From the NCBI GenBank assembly GCA_003214355.1, contig QCLS01000001.1, positions 62,001-126,000 of the forward strand: 64,000 nt of DNA. The letters run 5' to 3'. The translations under genes and the position numbers were made by a program. The notes beneath the pieces were generated by a model. The model had not been told where the DNA came from. It saw only the letters and a list, made by a program, of their open reading frames with translations, and did no database searches. Shown one piece after another: positions 47,853 through 56,565 of the stretch (position 1 is its first letter; each line of letters begins with the position of its first letter). The DNA comes from Prochlorococcus sp. AG-418-C09. Lineage in GTDB: Bacteria > Cyanobacteriota > Cyanobacteriia > PCC-6307 > Cyanobiaceae.

Positions 47853-48017
47853 ATGAAAATCCAGTCACAAGATGATCTTAAGGGAGAATTTAAAAATAAC
47901 GATGCCATAGAAAAACAATCTCTGACATGTAAAGATGGTTTCTGCTCAATTCCAGATTCAAACCAATCAGAAAAATCTAACCTTGAAAACATAAATATTT
48001 TTGATCCAATTCAATAA
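47853..48017 (+). CDS. Small polar protein with CKDGFC motif, 54 aa
   Basis: MKIQSQDDLKGEFKNNDAIE, then LTCKDGFCSIP and an Asn/Ser-rich tail. The Cys-x-x-x-x-Cys step is the only distinctive feature. The gene has a clean ATG and no membrane helix. Confidence 0.5.
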   Translation: MKIQSQDDLKGEFKNNDAIEKQSLTCKDGFCSIPDSNQSEKSNLENINIFDPIQ

Positions 48018-48410
48018 AAAATATTTATCAATTTGATTTCTAAGAAAAATCTGAAACACGACCTTTGCACAAGAGAATTAAATCAAAGTCAAAACTACTT
48101 ATTAAGTAAAATTCAAACAAATAATTTAAAAGATCCCAAAATCTTATATTTTTTTTTAATTTTTTAAGCTTTGTTAAAAGGCGATAGCTAAAAAACTATT
48201 GGCCTATTAGTCTGTTTGATTTTGAATATTTTTTTATTGGAATCATAACTTATCAATCACAAACAGAAACCTAAAAAAATATATCTTAAATTAATTATTA
48301 AACCCTTTTACTACAATGATTAGCCAAAAGATTATTAAAGAAATAATGCTTGATCAAATTAACTCCGTTCAGTTTGTTTTACAAATTAATATCTATCACA
48401 GAGTCAAGAA
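48018..48410. other. Gene-free AT-rich stretch
   Basis: No gene seen. A 9-bp bulged hairpin (AGGCGATAG...CTATTGGCCT) lies at 48179-48205 without a strong T run. The right part must hold the promoter of the hli pair that follows. Confidence 0.5.
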
Positions 48411-48524
48411 ATGAGTCCTCTAAGCGCATTTATCATTGTATTAATAGCTATTACTATTAAGTTCTCGCTATTTACTTTAAGGAGGCTAAGAGAGCCCATT
48501 GTAGCCTCTCCAACTGGAGAATGA
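48411..48524 (+). CDS. Membrane microprotein upstream of hli, 37 aa
   Basis: MSPLSAFIIVLIAITIKFSL makes one helix, followed by an Arg-rich FTLRRLREP and a polar end. Its stop lies one base before the hli start codon, so the two are translated from one message. Confidence 0.6.
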   Translation: MSPLSAFIIVLIAITIKFSLFTLRRLREPIVASPTGE

Positions 48525-48525
48525 A

Positions 48526-48663
48526 ATGGTCAACTTTAAATCCTCAGAAAAGAAATTTTGGGTCAATGCTGAACTTACTAACGGAAGACTTGCAATGATG
48601 GGGTTCTTAGCACTAATAATCAATTACGGTTTATTTGGCTGGATAATCCCAGGTTTTTTTTGA
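48526..48663 (+). CDS. hli: High-light-inducible (Hli) protein
   Basis: A 45-residue single-helix chlorophyll-binding protein of the LHC superfamily. The motif ELTNGRLAMMGFLALIINYG has the Glu-x-x-x-Gly-Arg chlorophyll-binding pattern, and FGWIIPGFF is a typical end. Hli proteins protect photosystems under high light. It is coupled to the microprotein just upstream and may be controlled by NblS. Confidence 0.93.
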   Translation: MVNFKSSEKKFWVNAELTNGRLAMMGFLALIINYGLFGWIIPGFF

Positions 48664-49032
48664 ATTTAAGTTGATAAATACTTTAATTAAATAGCTAAAA
48701 GCTAATATATTTAAATAGCTCTTAAAAGTCCAAATACATATTAGAGAATCTAATGATCATTTTTCCTTTATGCTTAAATTTAATGTTATTAGTAAATATT
48801 GAGAATAAACTCTAGTTATTATTACTCAAATAGGAATATATTCTTTACATAATGGATATTTACTTAGCGAATCATGCTATAAACATCTCACTCTTAAATA
48901 TATTGCAGTCTCGAAATCTTTCCTGAGTTTCAGGAATCAAATCAATTCAACTTAAAATAGATTTATTAATTTTGCAATTAGTCTATGAGAAAACTTTTGA
49001 TTCAGTAATTTTATTCCATAGGAGAAATTAAC
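48664..49032. other. Gene-free AT-rich stretch
   Basis: No reading frame or strong hairpin seen. The last bases hold a good ribosome-binding site (AGGAGAAATT) for the small gene at 49033. Confidence 0.5.
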
Positions 49033-49179
49033 ATGAGCAAGAAATTTTATCCTCAAAGAAAAACAACATTAAAGTGGAAGGAAAATGGAGACTTATCTGA
49101 AATTGATATGTTAAGGATACTAGATAATTTATCTAGATATGAACTAAATAACTGTGAACTCACTTGTGATTTGCAGTGA
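49033..49179 (+). CDS. Small soluble protein, 48 aa
   Basis: MSKKFYPQRKTTLKWKENGD, then LSEIDMLRILDNLSRYELNN and a Cys-containing end. A clear AGGAG-type ribosome-binding site lies 7 bases before the ATG, which makes it one of the better-supported microgenes here. Function unknown. Confidence 0.6.
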   Translation: MSKKFYPQRKTTLKWKENGDLSEIDMLRILDNLSRYELNNCELTCDLQ

Positions 49180-49216
49180 ATTATAAAAACAGATTAAATT
49201 ATTTTAGATTAAATAA

Positions 49217-49247
49217 GAGTTTGCTTTCTAAGGTTAGAAGCAAACTC
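49217..49247 (+). other. Long hairpin without T run
   Basis: GAGTTTGCT pairs perfectly with AGCAAACTC, extended by TCTAA with TTAGA after a one-base bulge, a 14-bp stem with a 2-base turn. No T run follows on either strand. It may be a processing or stability element at the 3' end of the 49033 transcript. Confidence 0.6.
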
Positions 49248-49644
49248 ATATTGAAGCTAACCAAGACGCTTCCAATCGCCTTATTAATATGATAATAAGT
49301 AAAACTACTTAGTGTGAGTATTTTTACTTAATCAGCTAATGATCCTTTCAGGAATATTTATACTTAATATTTTTGAAAAAACTTTAATTCAGAAACATTT
49401 GCAGCAATAATTAATTATTGCCAAAAGAATCAAGATCCCTTCTGTAATGAACCAAAATCTTTTTTTCAGGATCTCTATTTGAATGTTTTTTATCCAGATT
49501 TCTTACAAAATTAGATAATAGGAAAATAATTTTCATCAATTTAAATTTATTTTCAATCTAATAAAAAATTTATTGTTCTTAATTAATTAACCGAACAAAA
49601 AAAGTACTTTAAACCGAACAAACGTTATTTATTAGAACTGTGTT

Positions 49645-49986
49645 TTAATTATCTTTCTTAGTTAACCTTTTGTTCTTAAAGTCCACATAGGTAACTTTGT
49701 TTATGTTGTTAATCTGCTTTTTAATTAACTTAAAAACATGAGACTCCGATTCCGCTAACTTTTGGAATTGATCTAAAGCATCAATAGCATCTAAATCTTC
49801 ATAATCAAAGTCATCCAAAAAAGCCATGAATTCCCTTTCGTTGGAAAATAAGAAGTTTTCTGCAACCTGTTCAGGATTATCTCCAAATTCAAAATCTGCA
49901 AATGCTTCATAGGCATTCCATCTTGTATTTAACCAATTAATCCAATTGATGATCTCCTTTTTTTCATTTTTCACTACTTGCTTCAT
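49645..49986 (-). CDS. Acidic hypothetical protein (related to 36065 gene)
   Basis: A 113-residue protein: INWINWLNTRWNAYEAFADF, then VAENFLFSNEREFMAFLDDF and DYEDLDAIDALDQF. The Trp and acidic pattern parallels the protein at 36065-36331, with extra basic ends here. Probably all helical. Function unknown. About 460 bases upstream of its 3' end hold no gene. Confidence 0.6.
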   Translation of the reverse strand: MKQVVKNEKKEIINWINWLNTRWNAYEAFADFEFGDNPEQVAENFLFSNEREFMAFLDDFDYEDLDAIDALDQFQKLAESESHVFKLIKKQINNINKVTYVDFKNKRLTKKDN

Positions 49987-50169
49987 CTAAAAAATTTATT
50001 CATATATTTATACTTATAGTAAATTCTTTTTTTGACACCTGTAGAATTACTCATAGTGATCAAATAAGACAAAAAATTAACCAATTTTAGAATTCTCAGA
50101 AATAAGTCAAAATACTTTGAATAAGACTCTTGCTATCAAATAAAAATAGCTATTATTAAGATTTATAAA

Positions 50170-50391
50170 ATGTTGTCTGTTCCTTTTTATGAATTTCCAA
50201 ACTCACCTTTACTTTTAATAGGTGCTGTTGGAATTGTGGTTGCACTGGTAGTTTTCTTTCTTGCCTATCAAAAATATTTCAGTTCTCCGCTTAATAGAGA
50301 ACTACAACAAAAAAAGAAAGCTCTCGCAAAGGAGAAAAAAGACATCTATGAAAGATTAAATAAAATAGAACAAGAACTTAAGAATCTTTAA
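50170..50391 (+). CDS. Small membrane-anchored coiled-coil protein
   Basis: 73 residues: a short N-terminus, a strong hydrophobic helix (LLLIGAVGIVVALVVFFLAY) and a Lys/Glu-rich C-terminal helix with heptad character (KKKALAKEKKDIYERLNKIE). Looks like a single-pass anchor with a cytoplasmic coiled coil. Confidence 0.65.
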   Translation: MLSVPFYEFPNSPLLLIGAVGIVVALVVFFLAYQKYFSSPLNRELQQKKKALAKEKKDIYERLNKIEQELKNL

Positions 50392-50526
50392 ATCTCTTTT
50401 CCGCTAATCTAGTATGAATTTAAACAAATTTATAATTTTAAGAATTATCTATTTAGCTAGATAAAGAAATTAATTTATCCAATAAACCATAATTGAACAA
50501 AATCGAGACAGGATTAACTAAATGGT

Positions 50527-50673
50527 TTAAAACAAGCTGTCAGACCAATCTTTATGTTTTTGTTCTATATCTTTAATTAATTTCTTTTGATAATTCAGTT
50601 TCTCTAAGTTTCTTTTGAATTCATCTTTAGATACTGCTACGTTATTAGAAAAGAACTTTTCTTGAGTACTCAT
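50527..50673 (-). CDS. Small charged helical protein, 48 aa
   Basis: MSTQEKFFSNNVAVSKDEFK, then a Lys/Leu/Glu-rich helix and a final DWSDSLF. No membrane segment. Clean ATG. Function unknown. Confidence 0.55.
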   Translation of the reverse strand: MSTQEKFFSNNVAVSKDEFKRNLEKLNYQKKLIKDIEQKHKDWSDSLF

Positions 50674-50815
50674 AACTATTTTATTTATTATATTTATTTT
50701 TATATAATCAAAATAAAATTTTTCTGTTATTTTTAAGAATTTCTTAACCTTAAGTTATTAGTTATTATTAATTCTCTTAAAAATTTTAATTTAACCTCAC
50801 ATAAAGTCTAAGAAA

Positions 50816-50986
50816 ATGAGTTATGCAGTCCTAAGAATAGACGGGAAAGATGATTTGATAACTAGAAAAGATTATAGTTCATATGATGAGGCATATAATG
50901 CCATAGAAAAAATTTGTGGTGCTCTGTGTTGCTCAGATACAGATTTAGACTTTGGACTACATTATGAAATATTAGAAATAGAGTAA
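50816..50986 (+). CDS. Small acidic protein, 56 aa
   Basis: MSYAVLRIDGKDDLITRKDY, then SYDEAYNAIEKICGALCCSD and GLHYEILEIE. The pattern of two strands around a helix with a Cys pair resembles small cyanobacterial proteins whose sequence begins with a Y-x-x-L-R-x-D-G strand. Function unknown. Confidence 0.6.
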   Translation: MSYAVLRIDGKDDLITRKDYSSYDEAYNAIEKICGALCCSDTDLDFGLHYEILEIE

Positions 50987-51144
50987 GTTTAGAAATTGAC
51001 TTAAGAAGAGAAATTACAAGCAGACAATTTAAAATATTTCTAGAAAAAAATAATTAATTTATAATTTTCAATGAATTTCTTATTGTGAAATATTTTTTTA
51101 AACAACTACAGAGAAATAAATTAAAAAGTTTTTATTTTTTTAAA

Positions 51145-51684
51145 TTAGAAATCTAACCAAATATTAGATTGAATTAGAAGATTTAGAGATAAATAATAAA
51201 AGTATGAACCCAAAAGATTTAATATAAATATTCTTGAAATACTAAGCTTGCTTGATGAAATAATATAATTTCCAAATAAAAATGGAAATAATGGCAGAGC
51301 TCTAATTAAAAATATCTTTGAGGCATTTAAATTAATATTTACATTAGAAATCCATTTAATTTTTTTACCTTTTTTTAACAAACTATCCCATAAAAGGAAC
51401 TGCAAGTTATTTTTTCGAAATAAGAATACATGCAAAGAACTTATAAATCCAATAATTATTGGAAATAATAAAAAATAATTTATTTCATAATGATTAATTA
51501 ACAAGATATCCAAAATAAGTGGAATTGGAATGCCTATTAAGAAAAGAATTATATTAATAATTAACAAGAATAATATAGGAATTCTTGAAAAAAACGTCTC
51601 ATCAATAAATCCAACTCTTAAAAAATTGATCAAAAGTAAAGCAAATAAATAAGTGAGCGAGACTTTCCAAAATATCCTTTTCAT
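51145..51684 (-). CDS. VTT/TVP38-like membrane protein
   Basis: A 179-residue very hydrophobic protein. Its C-terminal RALPLFPFLFGNYIISSS and ISRIFILNLLGSYFYYL fit the R-x-x-P-x-F-P-F-x-x-x-N pattern of the TVP38/DedA (VTT) family. The N-terminal half is less conserved. The gene is 3 bases after the glycosyltransferase on the same strand, so a shared role in envelope lipid or glycan handling is possible. Confidence 0.65.
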   Translation of the reverse strand: MKRIFWKVSLTYLFALLLINFLRVGFIDETFFSRIPILFLLIINIILFLIGIPIPLILDILLINHYEINYFLLFPIIIGFISSLHVFLFRKNNLQFLLWDSLLKKGKKIKWISNVNINLNASKIFLIRALPLFPFLFGNYIISSSKLSISRIFILNLLGSYFYYLSLNLLIQSNIWLDF

Positions 51685-51687
51685 TAG

Positions 51688-52770
51688 TCAAGATATCCAA
51701 AATAATATACTAATCTTAAGTAGTTTCAAACCATCAATCCATCTTGATATATTTGGCGATCCTGCCTTCCTAGCATAATATCTTACTGGATAATTTAAGA
51801 TTTTATTCTTATTCTTTGCCGCCTGAAAAAGTATTGTGAAATCGCCGAAAGGATCTTGTTTGGAATACCAGCTACCGTTATTCTTCATTTTTTCAAAAAG
51901 TTCTCTAGAAAAAACTTTAGTACCACAGAGCGCATCTGAGATCTTTTGATTGGTTAGACATGAAAGAAAAATAGCAAATAAACGATTTCCAATATAATTA
52001 GCCCATCGCATTGCATCTTTTTCCATAGGGAAAATTGTTCTTGAGCAATTAATTAGAACATTATTTAATTTAGAGGATTGTATAATTGCTCCAATACTAT
52101 CATCAAGATCAACAGTAAAATCACTATCAATAATTGCTAATATTTCGCCTTGAGAGTGATCGAATCCATTTACAACGGCGTTCTTCTTTCCTTTGCCATT
52201 TTGCTTAAAGAGGAGTATGGGAATATTATTTGAATATTTTTTATTTAATATATTTAATAAATCCCATGTATTATCTTTACTATTCCCTTCTACTAAAATG
52301 ATTTCCTTTAGATTTGGCAAATTATTAAGTTCTAAAAGAGCTTTTTCTAAAAGATCAATATTACCAGATTCATTCCTTGCCGGTATTACTATAGATATTG
52401 ATTTAGAGTTATTAAGTGTCTCAACTTTAAACATAGATATATTTATTTCATAAGCAATACTTCTTAAAATTGGTAACTTTCTTAAAATATTTTTTATCAT
52501 TTGGGGTATTAATTTAGTACTGATAGGTGTCAACTTTTGTGCTTCCCAGCTAATTAGAGTAAATCCATAAATTTCCCCTAATGACTCTATATCCGCTAAA
52601 GTGATTCTTGCTTTAAATGTTTCTTTCCTGAAAATTCTAGAATCAAATCTAACCCACCTTGTTATGGGTTCCCAGGTATTACCTCTTACAATAAATGTTA
52701 ATATGTCTTTCTCGTTCTGGAATAATTTATGTAAATCTGTATTAGATAAATTCCAGGTTTTTATTTTCAT
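51688..52770 (-). CDS. Family 2 glycosyltransferase with methyltransferase-tail N-terminus
   Basis: Residues about 120-340 are a GT2 domain: ISIVIPARNESGNI, LVEGNSKDNTWDLL, GKGKKNAVVNGF, IIDSDFTVD (the metal-binding Asp pair) and KQDPFGDFTILFQAAK. The first 110 residues contain LADIESLGEIYGFTLISWEA and a following LRKLPILRS segment. These resemble the last part of SAM methyltransferases that are fused to GT2 domains in some bacteria, but the SAM-binding part is missing. Probably adds a sugar to a lipid or surface polymer. Confidence 0.82.
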   Translation of the reverse strand: MKIKTWNLSNTDLHKLFQNEKDILTFIVRGNTWEPITRWVRFDSRIFRKETFKARITLADIESLGEIYGFTLISWEAQKLTPISTKLIPQMIKNILRKLPILRSIAYEINISMFKVETLNNSKSISIVIPARNESGNIDLLEKALLELNNLPNLKEIILVEGNSKDNTWDLLNILNKKYSNNIPILLFKQNGKGKKNAVVNGFDHSQGEILAIIDSDFTVDLDDSIGAIIQSSKLNNVLINCSRTIFPMEKDAMRWANYIGNRLFAIFLSCLTNQKISDALCGTKVFSRELFEKMKNNGSWYSKQDPFGDFTILFQAAKNKNKILNYPVRYYARKAGSPNISRWIDGLKLLKISILFWIS

Positions 52771-52838
52771 TTTTAAAAATATATAAATAGAATTATAATA
52801 TAGTTTCTTTTAAAATTTTGAATATATCTAATTATCTA

Positions 52839-52949
52839 ATGAAATTTTATTTGTTAAATAAAACAAAATATATCTTTATAATTGGAGAAAATATTTTAGT
52901 AAAAGCTTCTCAAGAAATAATTTCATACTTCCTAAGAAATCTTTTTTAA
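52839..52949 (+). CDS. Possible microprotein, 36 aa
   Basis: MKFYLLNKTKYIFIIGENIL, then VKASQEIISYFLRNLF. It has an ATG but no ribosome-binding site, and could be a chance frame in AT-rich DNA. Confidence 0.25.
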   Translation: MKFYLLNKTKYIFIIGENILVKASQEIISYFLRNLF

Positions 52950-53017
52950 GTATTTTTACACTTGATTTTCATATATTAAATTAACTAAAAATATAATAAA
53001 TAAAGAGAAAAATTAAA

Positions 53018-53104
53018 ATGTCTAATCTAGTTATCGAAATCCTTTTTTGGTTTGTCTTATTAACTTATTTTGGAGTAAGACTAAATCAAACAAAAAAGGC
53101 TTAA
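53018..53104 (+). CDS. Membrane microprotein, 28 aa
   Basis: MSNLVIEILFWFVLLTYFGV followed by RLNQTKKA: one helix with a basic tail, like a tiny photosystem-type subunit in size only. A purine-rich AAAGAGAAAAATTAAA leader precedes the ATG. Confidence 0.45.
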   Translation: MSNLVIEILFWFVLLTYFGVRLNQTKKA

Positions 53105-53217
53105 AACAACAAAATTAAGTAGAAAAAGAGGTCCACAAAAAAAATATGCTACTCTTTCTAATATCTAAAAAAAAATAATTAAGAAAAGGATATTATAGAA
53201 GTCTATTAAATATCTTT

Positions 53218-53361
53218 TTAGCTGCAAAGAATATCAAAATTTATTTTGTTGGTGCTTTCATTGGCCAATTCATTAATGATACGATCTAACCATTCAGAAT
53301 TTGTTTCACAAAATCCTACATTAACTATAGTCTTATTGGTTTGATTGTCTTCGTTTTTCAT
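53218..53361 (-). CDS. Small acidic protein, 47 aa
   Basis: MKNEDNQTNKTIVNVGFCET, then SEWLDRIINELANESTNKI and a Cys-containing end. Soluble, one Trp. Function unknown. Confidence 0.5.
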   Translation of the reverse strand: MKNEDNQTNKTIVNVGFCETNSEWLDRIINELANESTNKINFDILCS

Positions 53362-53483
53362 AAGAAATTAAGCTCTCTTCTTAAATTAACCATGTTATTA
53401 TTTATAAGCAATTAGGTCTTTATGACTAATTGCCTAAATAGTTTTATCTAATACACTTTTTATTATCCAGAATGTATAAAAAC

Positions 53484-53506
53484 AAAAAAAGGGCTTGATA
53501 AGCCCT
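53484..53506 (-). terminator. hli terminator
   Basis: AGGGCTT-GAT-AAGCCCT is a perfect 7-bp stem. On the minus strand seven T residues follow, so it ends the hli transcript 30 bases after its stop. The flanking A and T runs would allow action on both strands. Confidence 0.9.
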
Positions 53507-53537
53507 AAAAAGGAAATCCTTATAAATAGATATTTAT

Positions 53538-53666
53538 TTAGAATATTCCAGGAATAATTTGACCAGTAAAATAATAAGCTCCAACAAGAGCAAACATTCC
53601 AAGCATTGCAGCTTTTCCATTAAACTTTTCAGCTTTTTCGGTCATAAATTTCTTAGCGAATTCCAT
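53538..53666 (-). CDS. hli: High-light-inducible (Hli) protein
   Basis: 42 residues. The helix carries AEKFNGKAAMLGMFALVGAY, with the Asn/Gly-Lys variant of the chlorophyll-binding motif, and the end is TGQIIPGIF. It stands alone with its own terminator. Of the three hli genes in the window this is the most divergent. Confidence 0.92.
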   Translation of the reverse strand: MEFAKKFMTEKAEKFNGKAAMLGMFALVGAYYFTGQIIPGIF

Positions 53667-53899
53667 AATTAGTTAATGTAGTTGATATTTATAAGTTACT
53701 CAATTTAAAAATGTAATTGATGTAGTGCTTCCTACCAAAAGTACTATTTTCTGAGAACTTTATTATTATTTAATTTTCATATATAAAGTCAGTTAAATTT
53801 GTTATAAATAAATATCTTTTTAAATATAATTTTTTGGCTTTACAAAAAACTTATTTGAAATGTTAGATATTGATTATAAAAAAGTTAACTAAGGATGAT

Positions 53900-53989
53900 T
53901 CATTTAACAAAAAACATAATTAATCCAACAAAGGAGCTGCCGAATAAGAGAAGAACCATTAAAAGTGCAATTAATTTGGCTAATCCCAT
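53900..53989 (-). CDS. Membrane microprotein, 29 aa
   Basis: MGLAKLIALLMVLLLFGSSF then VGLIMFFVK: a single hydrophobic helix. Its ATG overlaps the last 10 bases of the upstream DUF3804 gene, so translational coupling is likely. Confidence 0.55.
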   Translation of the reverse strand: MGLAKLIALLMVLLLFGSSFVGLIMFFVK

Positions 53990-54369
53990 AATGATAAATC
54001 AGATTCACCTGAAGATCTTTGCATCCAATAAATTTTCCAATTATTGACTTCTTTCCTAAAAATAGAAGTAACTGTTGGCAAATCATCGTTATGTATCCCT
54101 TTATAAGTGAATTTAGAACCCAAAGTAAAAATACACATTACTACATCTTCACTTAAAAAATCGAATCTGTGTATCTTAGTTATTGCTGATTCTTCTTGAA
54201 TGACATCACCAGATAACATCATCTTTTCAAATCCTTTAGCAGTTATTGGATTTCCACTTGGTCTGATAAACAAAAAGTCTGAGGTGGCATTGTTTACGAA
54301 AAAAGATCCCATTTTCTTAGGGTTTGCAAATTCATTCAACATTGAAATGATTTTATCTCTATCTTCCAT
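53980..54369 (-). CDS. DUF3804/SnoaL-like protein
   Basis: From ATG 54369 (MEDRDKIISMLNEFANPKKM) it gives 129 residues. The SnoaL/NTF2-like cone fold is suggested by the FLFIRPSGNPITAKGFEKMM and VTSIFRKEVNNWKIYWMQRS blocks, and the family DUF3804 is familiar from Prochlorococcus. Ligand unknown. An upstream in-frame ATG at 54384 is possible. Followed by an overlapping membrane microprotein. Confidence 0.78.
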   Translation of the reverse strand: MEDRDKIISMLNEFANPKKMGSFFVNNATSDFLFIRPSGNPITAKGFEKMMLSGDVIQEESAITKIHRFDFLSEDVVMCIFTLGSKFTYKGIHNDDLPTVTSIFRKEVNNWKIYWMQRSSGESDLSLWD

Positions 54370-54614
54370 CAAATAAAAAGACAATACTTCTATTTATTAT
54401 GATCAATTTTTTCTTAAATTCCAAGAAAAGTTTTTAATAGCTGATCTGAATTAGATAAATAAAACATAATTGAATATGAGAGGTTTATTCTCATTAAATC
54501 TTGTTATTAGATTGATAATAATACTGGTATCTTAAAAAACAATAAAAATTAGTTTTATTAGAAGATTTTGATTTAATAGAGAAAGAAAGATTTTAAGGAG
54601 TTAAATATTTGATG

Positions 54615-54758
54615 TTAAGCTGCCTCTCTAAGCATCTCTTTTAATTGTTCACTATCTAACTGATCCAAATAATTAATCATTGCTTGATAAGACTTAAGTG
54701 TGTTTGGTCTTCCGAATAGTTTTTTACTAATAAGATAAATTAAAAAGTTTTTGTTCAT
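54615..54758 (-). CDS. Small helical protein, 47 aa
   Basis: MNKNFLIYLISKKLFGRPNT, then LKSYQAMINYLDQLDSEQLK and EMLREAA. Amphipathic helices, no membrane segment of full length. Clean ATG. Function unknown. Confidence 0.55.
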   Translation of the reverse strand: MNKNFLIYLISKKLFGRPNTLKSYQAMINYLDQLDSEQLKEMLREAA

Positions 54759-54865
54759 TTTGTTTTAATTAATAGGCATTAATTAAGCTGCTATAAGTAG
54801 AAATATGTAACTATTGTTAATCCAATATTTGTAATAGCTTCTTGAAATAGCTTCATTCTTTGGAT

Positions 54866-55174
54866 TTATAATGATACAGTTTCAGGTAACTCGAACTCTT
54901 CAAAAGTCCAATCTTTTAATTGAAGATCATGCCACTGATTCCATGCATCATCTAGAGAAGTTTTGCTCGAATGTTTTATAGCGATAGGTTCTCCATATTG
55001 GTTTGTATAATATGTATGTACAAAAATCTTAATATTATTTGTTGCCGATCTTTTGCACAATTCAAAAAGAATTATTATTTTTCGGCTTGGACTAAGCAAC
55101 CAACCACTTGGAGTATCATTACGATAGCCGTAAGAAAAATTAGACCAAACATTCTCTCCACCTAAAGTCATCAT
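54866..55174 (-). CDS. Hypothetical protein, 102 aa
   Basis: A mixed alpha/beta protein rich in Trp (GWLLSPSRKIIILFE, WNQWHDLQLKDWTFEEFELP). The coding character is good and the ATG is followed by a second ATG codon. No family is recognised. Confidence 0.6.
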   Translation of the reverse strand: MMTLGGENVWSNFSYGYRNDTPSGWLLSPSRKIIILFELCKRSATNNIKIFVHTYYTNQYGEPIAIKHSSKTSLDDAWNQWHDLQLKDWTFEEFELPETVSL

Positions 55175-55349
55175 AGTAATACATGTGTACTATTAATATA
55201 AACTTACTTGTGGCAAGCGTCAAGTATTATTTATTTTGCTTTATTTGAAATACTAATTCAAAGTAAATATAAATATCTTTTTTAATTGGATGGATAAGAA
55301 TTTTATTAAGATTTAAAATTTTAATTATAATAAATTTTTAAAAAGATTA

Positions 55350-55511
55350 ATGACAATCTCACACTATCGAGAACAAAGGATAATGCTATTAGCAAAATTG
55401 AATCTTTGCCTAGCTAGTGATGATCCAGAGGAAATTGATCTTTATAATAATTTTTCAAAAAAAATTAGATTCAAAAGAAAACACCTATGCAATATTAAAA
55501 TTATTCTTTAG
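55350..55511 (+). CDS. Small basic protein, 53 aa
   Basis: MTISHYREQRIMLLAKLNLC, then LASDDPEEIDLYNNFSKKIR and a Lys-rich end. No membrane helix. It precedes another microgene at 55577 on the same strand. Confidence 0.45.
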   Translation: MTISHYREQRIMLLAKLNLCLASDDPEEIDLYNNFSKKIRFKRKHLCNIKIIL

Positions 55512-55576
55512 AAAGTTTTGATGTTGAAAATTTAAAAAATAGCGCTAAAATTATTTCTATAAATAGAAAAAAAAAA

Positions 55577-55732
55577 ATGAATTCAGCTCTTATTAGAATT
55601 TCAAATTTAAAAATTAATAGGATTTCTAAAATTGGTATTACTCTTGCATCCTCAACCTTCTTTTTATATGCTTTAGGACATGCTCCAATCTTTAAAAATA
55701 TATTAGCAGGTGTTTTTTCTTGCTCTAGTTAG
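55577..55732 (+). CDS. Small membrane-type protein, 51 aa
   Basis: MNSALIRISNLKINRISKIG, then ITLASSTFFLYALGHAPIF as a weak hydrophobic helix and a Cys-containing end. The ATG follows an A-run. Function unknown. Confidence 0.4.
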   Translation: MNSALIRISNLKINRISKIGITLASSTFFLYALGHAPIFKNILAGVFSCSS

Positions 55733-55812
55733 TTAAGAATTATTTGGATCAAATTAAGATATAAATTAATGGAGTAAAGACCTTCTCTTTAAACTTTTTT
55801 TGATAGAGAATT

Positions 55813-56439
55813 TTGGACCAAAGACTATTTTTTCCAGCTACCCAAAGAAATAAAAAAGATATCGGAGATGTATTATCCAAGATTCTTCTTAAAAAAGGTT
55901 CTATATTAGAAATAGGCAGCGGAAGTGGTGAACATGCTATTGAATTCCAAAAAAGATTCCCAGGCATAATATGGCAAACAAGTGATCCTGAACTTATTCA
56001 TAGAAAAAGCATTAGTTCTTGGATTGATTATGAAGAATTAAATAGAAAAATGCCTGCACCTTTAGGAATTGATGTAAGAGTATGCCCTTGGGAAATATCA
56101 TCAGAATTGAGGGATTCCCTTCAAGGTATTATTTCTATAAATATGATTCATATAGCATCCTGGGAATGTACTAAATCATTATTTAAAGAATCTGGAAAAT
56201 TATTAAATAATGGGCAATTTCTGATGATTTATGGACCGTTTAAAATCGGAAATAAGCACATAAGCCAGAGCAACGAATTATTTGATAAAACATTAAAACT
56301 ACAAAATAAAAATTGGGGTGTTAGGAATTTAGAGAAAGTTAGCGCAGAAGCATTTAAGAATGATCTAATTAGAGAGGAACTTATAAAAATGCCATCTAAT
56401 AATTTAGCTTTAATATATAGGAAATTTATTAGTATATGA
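55813..56439 (+). CDS. DUF938 SAM-dependent methyltransferase
   Basis: A 208-residue protein with a TTG start. RLFFPATQRNKKDI is the family N-terminus, LEIGSGSGEHAIEFQKRFPG the SAM motif I, WQTSDPELIHRKSISSW motif II and INMIHIASWECTKSLF motif IV. This pattern identifies DUF938. The methyl acceptor is not known. Confidence 0.9.
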   Translation: MDQRLFFPATQRNKKDIGDVLSKILLKKGSILEIGSGSGEHAIEFQKRFPGIIWQTSDPELIHRKSISSWIDYEELNRKMPAPLGIDVRVCPWEISSELRDSLQGIISINMIHIASWECTKSLFKESGKLLNNGQFLMIYGPFKIGNKHISQSNELFDKTLKLQNKNWGVRNLEKVSAEAFKNDLIREELIKMPSNNLALIYRKFISI

Positions 56440-56565
56440 TTTATAAAATTTCTAATTTTTTATAGAAAAATAATTAAAAAAAAAAGATTTAGTTTTATTT
56501 TTCTAATTTTAACCAGACAATTTATATTCCTTTATTAGAATATGTATTACATGTATTAGCAAAAA

